Shown here one piece after another: positions 1 through 5,141 of a stretch of DNA of 5,141 nt. A program made the position numbers and the translations under genes. Each line of letters begins with the position of its first letter. Position 1 is the stretch's first letter. Origin of the DNA: Rhizobacter sp. GTDB lineage: Bacteria; Pseudomonadota; Gammaproteobacteria; Burkholderiales; Burkholderiaceae_C. A model generated the notes under the pieces. It was given only the letters and a program-made list of their open reading frames with translations, made no database searches and had not been told where the DNA came from. The stretch lies in the NCBI GenBank assembly GCA_025360945.1, contig JANYBE010000667.1:1-5141 (forward strand). Direction: 5' to 3'.

Positions 1-104
1 CCGCCCATTGCGTGCCACCATTGGATTTCGACCTGCGCATGGGCTGGCCCGGACAGTGCCAGGGCAAACAGGCCTGATGCGAGGGCGAGTGTCATTGTTT
101 TCAT
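1..104 (-). CDS. ugpB: Glycerol-3-phosphate ABC transporter periplasmic binding protein UgpB, N-terminal fragment (gene continues off the left edge)
   Basis: The minus strand reads ATG at 104-102 and stays open for 34 codons to the window edge. The product begins MKTMTLALASGLFALA and continues LSGPAHA. This is a Sec signal peptide: a short n-region with Lys2, a hydrophobic core at about residues 5-18, and an AHA type I cleavage site, giving a mature protein that starts near Gln24. The mature start, VEIQWWHAMG, matches the first beta strand of UgpB proteins, which in proteobacteria typically read EIQWWHSM or similar. UgpB captures sn-glycerol-3-phosphate or glycerophosphodiesters in the periplasm for the UgpAEC importer. 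The start is supported by GGAGA at 113-109, four bases before the ATG. A second ATG at 109-107 meets a stop after one codon and is excluded. Only about 11 mature residues are visible, so another sugar-binding protein of the same ABC family cannot be ruled out. Confidence 0.72.
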   Translation of the reverse strand, partial: MKTMTLALASGLFALALSGPAHAQVEIQWWHAMG

Positions 105-108
105 ATCA

Positions 109-113
109 TCTCC
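109..113 (-). promoter_or_regulatory. Ribosome binding site of ugpB
   Basis: The minus strand reads GGAGA at 113-109, followed by TGAT and the ATG at 104-102. This is a clear Shine-Dalgarno core at short but acceptable spacing. It fixes the ugpB start and is stronger than anything in front of the divergent oxidoreductase gene. Confidence 0.65.
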
Positions 114-151
114 GTGAATTGGGAAGGCGCAGGCTCGTGGCCGGCCCGGCA

Positions 152-173
152 GTTTGCGTCCGTTTTGTGACAG
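152..173 (-). promoter_or_regulatory. Pho-box-like direct repeat upstream of ugpB (candidate PhoB site)
   Basis: Read on the minus strand, this is CTGTCAC-AAAA followed by CGGACGC-AAAC: two heptamers 11 bases apart with A-rich spacers. The first half fits the PhoB half-site CTGTCAT/C very well; the second matches at only four of seven positions. The element lies 47 bases before the ugpB ATG. In E. coli the ugp operon belongs to the Pho regulon, which makes such a site plausible here. Against it, no TATAAT-like -10 appears at the usual distance downstream, where the sequence is GC-rich (around 140-145). The call is therefore tentative. Confidence 0.33.
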
Positions 174-289
174 CGGCGTTTATCGCCCCGATGACACGCC
201 GCAGCAATCGGGATCAACCTCAGGGCCAAGCCAGTGGCGGCCGAGCGAGATTGGTGCGCTGCGGTACGATTCGCCCTTAAGTGCCAACG

Positions 290-309
290 CGGACGCGCCT
301 CGGCGTCCG
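290..309 (+). promoter_or_regulatory. GC-rich hairpin in the translation initiation region of the oxidoreductase gene
   Basis: CGGACGC at 290-296 pairs perfectly with GCGTCCG at 303-309 around a six-base loop (GCCTCG). The 7-bp stem ends six bases before the ATG at 316 and covers the place where a Shine-Dalgarno would sit. The only weak candidate, GGA at 309-311, overlaps the stem edge. Such a structure could lower or gate translation, but in GC-rich DNA a stem of this size may also occur by chance. Confidence 0.3.
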
Positions 310-315
310 GACCCC

Positions 316-3300
316 ATGAACGCACCCGTTTCGCTGACTCAGATTGCTGCAGCCGCAGAAGGCGTGCAGGCCGCGCCGCGATTGCGCGAGATTCCGTACA
401 ACTACACCTCGTTCTCCGACCGCGAGATCGTGATCCGCTTGCTCGGTAGTCGCGCCTGGGAAGTGCTCTCGCGCCTGCGCGACGAGCGCCGCACGGGCCG
501 TTCCGCGCGCATGCTGTACGAGGTGCTCGGCGACATCTGGGTCGTGCAGCGCAACCCGTACCTGCAGGACGACATGCTCGACAGTCCGCGCCGCCGCAAG
601 CTGCTGATCGAGGCACTGCACCACCGGCTCGGCGAGGTCGAGAAGCGTCGCACGCCTGATGCGGACGCCGAGCGCGATACGGCGGTCGGCGAGTTGCTGA
701 GGCTGGCGAGTGCGTCGGTGACGGCATTCGCCGAGCAGTTTGACGCGGTGGCCGAACTGCGCCGACGCACGGCCAAGGTGCTGGGCCGCGTCACGGGCAA
801 GGACAACATCAAGTTCGACGGCCTCTCGCGCGTCTCGCACGTCACCGATGCGACCGACTGGCGCGTCGAGTACCCATTCGTCGTGCTGATGCCCGACACC
901 GAGGCCGAGATGGCCGCACTGGTGAAGGGCTGCGTCGAGCTGGGTCTGACCATCATCCCGCGCGGCGGCGGAACCGGTTACACGGGCGGTGCGATCCCGC
1001 TGACATGGAACAGCGCGGTCATCAATACCGAGAAGCTCGAGGCGATGACCGAGGTCCAGATGCGCCGGCTGCCGGGTGTCGATCGCGAGGTCGCGACGAT
1101 CTGGACCGAGGCCGGCGTCGTCACGCAGCGCGTTGCCGACGCGGCCGAACGTGGCGGCTTCGTGTTCGCGGTCGATCCCACATCGGCCGAGGCCTCGTGC
1201 ATCGGCGGCAACATCGCGATGAACGCAGGCGGCAAGAAGGCCGTCCTGTGGGGCACGGCCCTGGACAACCTCGCGTCGTGGCGCATGGTCACGCCCGAAG
1301 CGAAGTGGCTCGAGGTCACGCGGCTCGACCACAACCTCGGCAAGATCCACGACGCGCCCGTGGCGAGTTTCGAGCTGCGCTACTTCGATGCGAGCGGCAA
1401 GACGCTGGAGCGCACCGAGCGACTCGACATTCCCGGCCGCACGTTTCGCAAGGAAGGCCTGGGCAAGGACGTCACCGACAAGTTCCTCGCCAGCCTGCCG
1501 GGCATCCAGAAGGAAGGCTGCGACGGCCTGATCACAAGCGCGCGCTGGGTCGTGCACAAGATGCCGGCGCACACGCGCACCGTGTGCCTGGAGTTCTTCG
1601 GCAACGCGAAGGACGCGGTGCCGAGCATCGTCGACATCAAGGACTACATGTTCGCACAGGCACGCGATGGTGGCGCGGTCCTCGCGGGCCTCGAGCACTT
1701 GGACGACCGCTATTTGCGGGCCGTCGGTTACGCGACCAAGAGCAAGCGCGGCGGGTTGCCGAAGATGGTGCTGTTCGGCGATATCGCCGGCGACGACGCG
1801 GATGCCGTGGCACGGGCGACCAGCGAAGTCGTGCGCCTCGCGAACGGCCGCGCCGGCGAAGGTTTCATCGCGGTGAGTGCCGAGGCACGCAAGAAGTTCT
1901 GGCTCGACCGCAAGCGCACTGCCGCGATCAGCAAGCACACGAACGCGTTCAAGGTGAACGAGGACGTGGTGATCCCGCTGCCGCGCATGGGCGAGTACAC
2001 CGAGGGCATCGAGCGCCTTAACGTCGAGCTGAGCCTGCGCAACAAGCTCGCACTGGTCGGGGCGCTCGAGGCCTTCTTCGAGAAGGGCAACCTGCCGCTG
2101 GGCAAGGGTGACGACGCGGGCGAGATCGCGTCGGCCGAGTTGCTCGAGGACCGCGTGCAGCAGGGCTTGGCCGTGTTGCGCGAAACGGGCGAACTGTGGC
2201 AGCGCTGGCTGACCAACCTCGACGTGATGCAGCCCGACACTGGCCGCAGCTTCTTCACCGATCTGCAGGACCACACGTTGCGCGCGTCGTGGAAGACGCA
2301 GATCCGCGCGAAGCTGCAGGACATTTTCGCCGGCGCCGCCCTCAAACCCGTTGTCGACGAATGCCAGAAGATCCACGCCCAGGTGCTGAAGGGCCGCGTA
2401 TGGATTGCGCTGCACATGCACGCGGGCGACGGCAATGTGCACACCAACATCCCAGTGAACTCGGATTACTACGAGATGTTGCAGACCGCGCACGAAGCGG
2501 TCGCGCGCATCATGAAGCTGGCGCGCAGCCTGGACGGCGTGATTTCGGGTGAACATGGCATCGGCATCACCAAGCTTGAGTTCCTGACCGACGACGAGGT
2601 CAAGGACTTCACCGACTACAAGAGAAAAGTCGATCCGGAAGGCCGCTTCAACAAGGGCAAGCTGCTGCGCGATGGTGGCCCGAAGGCCGACCTGACCAAC
2701 GCCTACACGCCGAGCTTCGGCCTGATGGGCCACGAGTCGCTGATCATGCAGCGCAGCGACATCGGTGAGATCGCGAACTCGGTGAAAGACTGCCTGCGCT
2801 GCGGCAAGTGCAAGCCGGTCTGCGCGACCCACGTGCCGCGCGCGAATCTGCTGTACAGCCCGCGCAACAAGATCCTTGCGACCTCGCTGCTGGTCGAGGC
2901 GTTTCTCTACGAAGAGCAGACGCGCCGCGGCGTGTCGATCAAGCACTGGGAAGAGTTCGAGGACGTGGCCGACCACTGCACCGTCTGCCACAAGTGTCTG
3001 AGCCCGTGCCCGGTCAACATCGACTTCGGCGATGTGTCGATGAACATGCGCAACCTGTTGACCAAGATGGGCAAGAAGAGCTTCCGCCCGGGCAACAAGA
3101 TGGCGATGATGTTCCTGAACGCGACCAACCCCGAGACCATCAAAATGTTGCGTGTCGGCATGGTCGATGTCGGGTTCAAGGTGCAGCGCATCGCGAACAA
3201 GCTGCTGCGCGGCCTCGCGAACGCGCAGACGGGCGCGCCGCGTTCGACGGTGGGTGCTGCGCCGATCAAGGAACAGGTCATCCACTTCATCAACAAGAAG

Positions 3301-4209
3301 ATGCCGGGCGGTTTGCCCAAGAAGACGGCGCGCGCGCTGCTGGACATCGAGGATAAGGACTACGTCCCGATCATCCGCAACCCGCAGACGACGACGAGCG
3401 AGTCCGAGGCGGTGTTCTACTTTCCGGGTTGCGGCTCGGAGCGGCTGTTCTCCCAAGTGGGCCTTGCGACGCAGGCGATGCTGTGGCACGCGGGCGTGCA
3501 GACGGTGCTGCCGCCAGGCTATCTGTGCTGCGGCTACCCGCAGCGCGGCTCGGGTCAGTTCGACAAGGCCGAGAAGATGATCACCGACAACCGCGTGCTG
3601 TTCCATCGGGTGGCCAATACGCTGAACTACCTCGACATTAAGACCGTCGTCGTGAGTTGCGGCACCTGCTACGACCAGCTGCAGGGCTACCAGTTCGACA
3701 AGATCTTCCCCGGCTGCCGAATCATCGACATTCACGAGTACCTGCTCGAGAAGGGCATCACGCTGGGTGCGGCATCGGGTGGTGGGTATCTTTACCACGA
3801 CCCCTGCCACACGCCAATGAAGCTGCAGGAGCCGATGAAGACGGTCAAGGCCCTCATCGGCCCGAACGTGCTCGAGAGCAAGCGCTGCTGCGGTGAGAGC
3901 GGCACGCTGGGTGTGACGCGGCCCGACATCTCCACGCAGGTGCGCTTCCGTAAGGAAGAGGAGCTGCGCAAGGACGAGGCTGCGCTGCGCGCGACCGGAG
4001 CCGTCGCACAGACCGGCCCGGTGAAAATCCTGACCTCGTGCCCGAGCTGTCTGCAGGGACTGAGTCGCTACACCGGTGACCTGACGAATGGGCTCCTGGA
4101 GGCCGACTACATCGTCGTCGAGATGGCGAACCAGATCCTCGGCCCCGCCTGGATGCCCGACTATGTCGAGCGTGCGAATAGGGGTGGAATCGAGCGCGTG
4201 TTGGTGTAG
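316..4209 (+). CDS. DUF3683-type FAD-linked 2-hydroxyacid dehydrogenase / Fe-S oxidoreductase (GlcD-GlcF-like fusion)
   Basis: A 1297-residue protein that joins in one chain what is usually split between GlcD and GlcF. Residues about 20-150 (REIPYNYTSFSDREIVIRLL onward) match the N-terminal region known as DUF3683, of unknown role. An FAD-binding PCMH domain follows, with RGGGTGYTGG at 216-225 and IGGNIAMNAGG at 296-306. The FAD-oxidase C-terminal domain has a substrate-loop-like segment (Arg532, Lys546), H702-AGDGNV-H709 and SGEHGIG at 744-750; by analogy with D-2-hydroxyglutarate dehydrogenase, His702, His709 and Glu746 may bind metal. Two [4Fe-4S] motifs follow: Cys826/829/832/836 and Cys888/891/894/898-Pro. 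Then come two CCG domains: Cys1039, CC1071-1072, Cys1115/1118, and Cys1164, CC1191-1192, Cys1242/1245. The likely role is oxidation of a D-2-hydroxyacid (lactate, glycolate or similar) with electrons passed to the respiratory chain. The substrate is unknown. There is no signal peptide or membrane segment, so it is cytoplasmic or peripheral on the membrane. The ATG at 316 was chosen because homology begins soon after it; an upstream TTG at 154 would add 54 unlikely residues. All key cysteines are intact. Confidence 0.93.
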   Translation: MNAPVSLTQIAAAAEGVQAAPRLREIPYNYTSFSDREIVIRLLGSRAWEVLSRLRDERRTGRSARMLYEVLGDIWVVQRNPYLQDDMLDSPRRRKLLIEALHHRLGEVEKRRTPDADAERDTAVGELLRLASASVTAFAEQFDAVAELRRRTAKVLGRVTGKDNIKFDGLSRVSHVTDATDWRVEYPFVVLMPDTEAEMAALVKGCVELGLTIIPRGGGTGYTGGAIPLTWNSAVINTEKLEAMTEVQMRRLPGVDREVATIWTEAGVVTQRVADAAERGGFVFAVDPTSAEASCIGGNIAMNAGGKKAVLWGTALDNLASWRMVTPEAKWLEVTRLDHNLGKIHDAPVASFELRYFDASGKTLERTERLDIPGRTFRKEGLGKDVTDKFLASLPGIQKEGCDGLITSARWVVHKMPAHTRTVCLEFFGNAKDAVPSIVDIKDYMFAQARDGGAVLAGLEHLDDRYLRAVGYATKSKRGGLPKMVLFGDIAGDDADAVARATSEVVRLANGRAGEGFIAVSAEARKKFWLDRKRTAAISKHTNAFKVNEDVVIPLPRMGEYTEGIERLNVELSLRNKLALVGALEAFFEKGNLPLGKGDDAGEIASAELLEDRVQQGLAVLRETGELWQRWLTNLDVMQPDTGRSFFTDLQDHTLRASWKTQIRAKLQDIFAGAALKPVVDECQKIHAQVLKGRVWIALHMHAGDGNVHTNIPVNSDYYEMLQTAHEAVARIMKLARSLDGVISGEHGIGITKLEFLTDDEVKDFTDYKRKVDPEGRFNKGKLLRDGGPKADLTNAYTPSFGLMGHESLIMQRSDIGEIANSVKDCLRCGKCKPVCATHVPRANLLYSPRNKILATSLLVEAFLYEEQTRRGVSIKHWEEFEDVADHCTVCHKCLSPCPVNIDFGDVSMNMRNLLTKMGKKSFRPGNKMAMMFLNATNPETIKMLRVGMVDVGFKVQRIANKLLRGLANAQTGAPRSTVGAAPIKEQVIHFINKKMPGGLPKKTARALLDIEDKDYVPIIRNPQTTTSESEAVFYFPGCGSERLFSQVGLATQAMLWHAGVQTVLPPGYLCCGYPQRGSGQFDKAEKMITDNRVLFHRVANTLNYLDIKTVVVSCGTCYDQLQGYQFDKIFPGCRIIDIHEYLLEKGITLGAASGGGYLYHDPCHTPMKLQEPMKTVKALIGPNVLESKRCCGESGTLGVTRPDISTQVRFRKEEELRKDEAALRATGAVAQTGPVKILTSCPSCLQGLSRYTGDLTNGLLEADYIVVEMANQILGPAWMPDYVERANRGGIERVLV

Positions 4210-4219
4210 CGCGCCAAGG

Positions 4220-4245
4220 CGCCGGGTCTGCCGAATATTCCGGCG
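4220..4245 (+). terminator. Weak terminator-like stem-loop after the oxidoreductase gene
   Basis: CGCCGG at 4220-4225 pairs perfectly with CCGGCG at 4240-4245 across a 14-base loop, starting 11 bases after the TAG stop. A flanking G-T pair on each side of the stem could extend it. No T-run follows (TGCCTCCCGC), so it is not a classical intrinsic terminator. It may be an RNA 3' stabilising structure or chance. Confidence 0.22.
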
Positions 4246-4305
4246 TGCCTCCCGCGATCTTGCGAGACGCGGCCTTCCTCAACGAGATCGACGAGTCCTG
4301 TCAAG

Positions 4306-4316
4306 CTTGTAACAAG
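4306..4316. repeat. Dyad CTTGTAACAAG, copy 1
   Basis: A perfect odd palindrome, CTTGT-A-ACAAG. Its first ten bases recur exactly at 4433-4442. It sits in the intergenic spacer and looks like a small operator, but no regulator is visible to assign it to. Confidence 0.35.
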
Positions 4317-4343
4317 TGACTGCTTGGAGAGGCGATATTTGAC

Positions 4344-4375
4344 GGCGCCTGCGGCTTGTCAGCCCTGAAGGCGCT
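4344..4375 (+). other. Nested stem-loop in the intergenic spacer
   Basis: The outer stem is GCGCCT (4345-4350) with AGGCGC (4369-4374), extendable by a G-T pair. An inner stem GGCT (4353-4356) with AGCC (4361-4364) closes a TGTC loop, leaving an unequal internal loop between the two. No T-run follows, so it is not an obvious terminator. It could be part of a structured transcript; the evidence is the pairing alone. Confidence 0.22.
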
Positions 4376-4410
4376 TGAACGCACCTGGCGCGTGTCTTGC
4401 GGCGAAGAGG

Positions 4411-4440
4411 TTGACTGAAAACCGATCGACGACTTGTAAC
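4411..4440 (+). promoter_or_regulatory. Candidate sigma-70 promoter
   Basis: TTGACT at 4411-4416 matches the -35 consensus at five of six positions, and TGTAAC at 4435-4440 matches the -10 at four of six, with an 18-base spacer. The -10 falls inside the second CTTGTAACAA copy, so a protein bound there would block it. If used, it would give the lipoprotein gene a leader of roughly 310 bases, which is long. No better promoter was seen nearer to that gene. Confidence 0.28.
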
Positions 4441-4442
4441 AA
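4433..4442. repeat. Dyad CTTGTAACAA, copy 2
   Basis: An exact ten-base repeat of the site at 4306-4315, here with four-base palindromic arms (TTGT-A-ACAA). GTTAC at 4461-4465 and TTGTTAC at 4509-4515 are related sequences in the opposite orientation further downstream. Confidence 0.33.
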
Positions 4443-4756
4443 CAATCGCGTCGCGTCTTGGTTACGATTCGTTTGAAGCGCAGGGGCACCCTTACATTGG
4501 TGCGACGGTTGTTACCGAATCTGAATCAAGTTGCGGCTGTCTTTATGGGCAACTCGCCTAGCCTATGCCGCAGTTTCTGTGTTTCTCCCAAGAGATTTTG
4601 GAAAGCTGCTGGCAGCGAGCGCAGTGGACTGCAGGTGATCGCGTGCCTCGTCCGTGTCGGTTTGACTCTCGAGCACCTGCACGAGCCTTCGCCAGCTGCG
4701 ATCTCTTGTTCCGACGGTAAATGATCTTCCCTTCCGGGCCCGCTCGGATACCCAAC

Positions 4757-5141
4757 ATGCTGCATCCGACCAAGTTCTCCCCCGCCCGCTTGCCCAGGAC
4801 CCTGCCTCTCCTGATGGTTACCGCCATGCTCTGCGCGTGCGGAGGGGGGACTGCAGACGTTGCAAGCTCCGTCGGAACGACGTCTCCTGCGCCCGTGCTG
4901 TCACCTTCGCCGGCACCTTCGCCGGCACCAGCACCGGCGCCCTCGCCGGCACCTTCGCCGGCACCGGCGCCCTCGCCGGCACCTTCACCTTCGCCGGCAC
5001 CTGCACCAGCTCCCAGTGCTCCCGGAAGTGCGACGCTGGCATGGGCGCCACCGGCGACCGATGCGAATGGAAGTACTGTGGATCCGCTTTCCGGCTACCG
5101 CATTTATTACGGGACGGCCCCAGGCGTCTACGTCAGTAGCG
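4757..5141 (+). CDS. Lipoprotein with proline-rich stalk and fibronectin type III-like domain, N-terminal fragment (continues off the right edge)
   Basis: The frame is open from ATG 4757 to the edge, 128 full codons. Residues 1-28 form a lipoprotein signal peptide: a basic n-region (Lys6, Arg11, Arg14), a hydrophobic stretch LPLLMVTAML at 16-25, and a lipobox LCAC with the lipidated cysteine at 28, followed by three glycines. Gly at +2 favours outer-membrane sorting under the E. coli rule. Residues 49-86 are 19 consecutive Ala/Ser-Pro dipeptides, probably an extended stalk. From residue 91 the sequence (ATLAWAPP, then GYRIYYGTAPGVY at 113-125) matches the early strands of bacterial fibronectin type III domains. 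The protein is therefore probably displayed on the cell envelope; its function and full domain content lie outside the window. An in-frame ATG at 4721, directly after a stop, would add 12 residues. 4757 is preferred because it gives a normal signal peptide, although its ribosome site (GGA at 4746-4748) is weak. Confidence 0.8.
   Translation, partial: MLHPTKFSPARLPRTLPLLMVTAMLCACGGGTADVASSVGTTSPAPVLSPSPAPSPAPAPAPSPAPSPAPAPSPAPSPSPAPAPAPSAPGSATLAWAPPATDANGSTVDPLSGYRIYYGTAPGVYVSS
4901..5014 (+). repeat. Repeat tract encoding the Ala/Ser-Pro stalk
   Basis: The tract is built of near-identical units. CACCTTCGCCGG occurs twice in tandem (4902-4913 and 4914-4925). A 30-base unit starting at 4932 is followed by a second copy starting at 4962 that stays identical for its first 25 bases. 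All units are multiples of six bases, so gain or loss of units keeps the reading frame and the X-Pro pattern. This points to growth by slippage or unequal recombination. Confidence 0.85.

Larger units (their letters stand above)
105..315. other. Divergent intergenic region between ugpB and the DUF3683 oxidoreductase
   Basis: These 211 bases separate two genes transcribed away from each other, so they should hold both promoters. On the ugpB side is a Pho-box-like element (152-173). On the other side is a hairpin (290-309) directly before the oxidoreductase start. I see no convincing sigma-70 promoter pair for either gene. TACGAT at 265-270 is a possible -10 for the rightward gene but lacks a good -35 at 16-18 bases. 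The rightward frame is open back to a TTG at 154, but this part shows no recognisable protein sequence. Confidence 0.6.
4210..4756. other. Intergenic spacer without a convincing gene
   Basis: These 547 bases lie between the oxidoreductase stop and the lipoprotein start. Parts are clearly less GC-rich than the flanking genes: a hand count of 4421-4480 gives 30 G/C of 60, against 43 of 60 at 1081-1140. Open frames here are short, lack ribosome binding sites and resemble no family I recognise. The spacer holds a weak terminator-like stem-loop, a nested stem-loop, two CTTGTAACAA dyads with related inverted copies, and one candidate promoter. I see no tRNA, insertion sequence ends or CRISPR repeats. 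Confidence 0.6.

Noticed and set aside
154..315. N-terminal extension of the oxidoreductase from TTG 154
   Set aside because: The 54 extra residues show no family similarity, there is no ribosome site before TTG 154, and the segment overlaps the likely divergent promoter region.
277..3810. Open reading frame of 1177 codons on the minus strand, opposite the oxidoreductase gene
   Set aside because: The plus-strand frame has complete flavin and Fe-S motifs. High GC at third codon positions suppresses stops on the opposite strand, and the minus-strand product is rich in Arg, Ala, Val and His with no recognisable domain. It is a shadow.
4211..4222. Inverted repeat GCGCC-AA-GGCGC directly after the stop codon
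   Set aside because: The two-base loop cannot form a stable hairpin with the full stem, and no T-run follows.
4458..4724. 88-codon plus-strand reading frame in the spacer
   Set aside because: It starts at TTG without a ribosome site, has a composition unlike the neighbouring genes, and its product resembles no known protein.
4526..4827. Minus-strand reading frames in the spacer and over the lipoprotein start
   Set aside because: They overlap each other in different frames, have Arg-rich unpatterned products, and run antisense to the well-supported lipoprotein signal sequence.
4901..5014. CRISPR-like or tandem regulatory repeat
   Set aside because: The repeats are contiguous without unique spacers and lie in phase within a coding frame that gives an X-Pro stalk.
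4818..5139. Reading frames in other phases across the proline repeat tract (one plus strand, rich in AGTFAGT; one minus strand, rich in VPAKVPAR)
   Set aside because: Any frame through this repeat stays open and looks repetitive. Only the frame from 4757 has a signal peptide, a lipobox and a fibronectin-like domain after the tract.

Overview
The window looks like a piece of a high-GC betaproteobacterial chromosome, most likely Burkholderiales. The inference rests on the large central gene, whose DUF3683 + GlcD-like + GlcF-like fusion architecture I know mainly from that group, and on its strong preference for G/C in third codon positions. No database search was possible, so the taxon is an inference.

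Layout. (1) Positions 1-104, minus strand: the 5' end of a gene running off the left edge. It encodes a Sec signal peptide followed by a mature N-terminus typical of UgpB, the periplasmic glycerol-3-phosphate binding protein. (2) Positions 105-315: a divergent intergenic region with a good Shine-Dalgarno for ugpB, a degenerate Pho-box-like element on the ugpB side, and a GC-rich hairpin just before the start codon of the next gene. (3) Positions 316-4209, plus strand: one 1297-residue redox enzyme with an N-terminal DUF3683-type region, an FAD-binding 2-hydroxyacid dehydrogenase module, two [4Fe-4S] ferredoxin motifs and two cysteine-rich CCG domains. (4) Positions 4210-4756: 547 bases with no convincing gene and a lower GC content, holding stem-loops, a repeated CTTGTAACAA dyad and one candidate promoter. 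(5) Positions 4757-5141, plus strand: the 5' end of a lipoprotein gene running off the right edge, with a lipobox, a run of 19 Ala/Ser-Pro dipeptides and the start of a fibronectin type III-like domain.

The three genes do not form one operon. ugpB is divergent from the oxidoreductase gene, and the lipoprotein is separated by a long spacer. A functional link between the first two (glycerol phosphate import, and oxidation of a 2-hydroxyacid with electrons passed through Fe-S centres to the respiratory chain) is possible but only suggested by the shared intergenic region.

I found no clear undescribed multi-gene system. The points most worth a second look are the uncharacterised fused oxidoreductase, the possible phosphate control of the divergent region, the hairpin over the oxidoreductase start site, and the repeat-built proline stalk of the lipoprotein. 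Both edge genes are partial and easy to miss.
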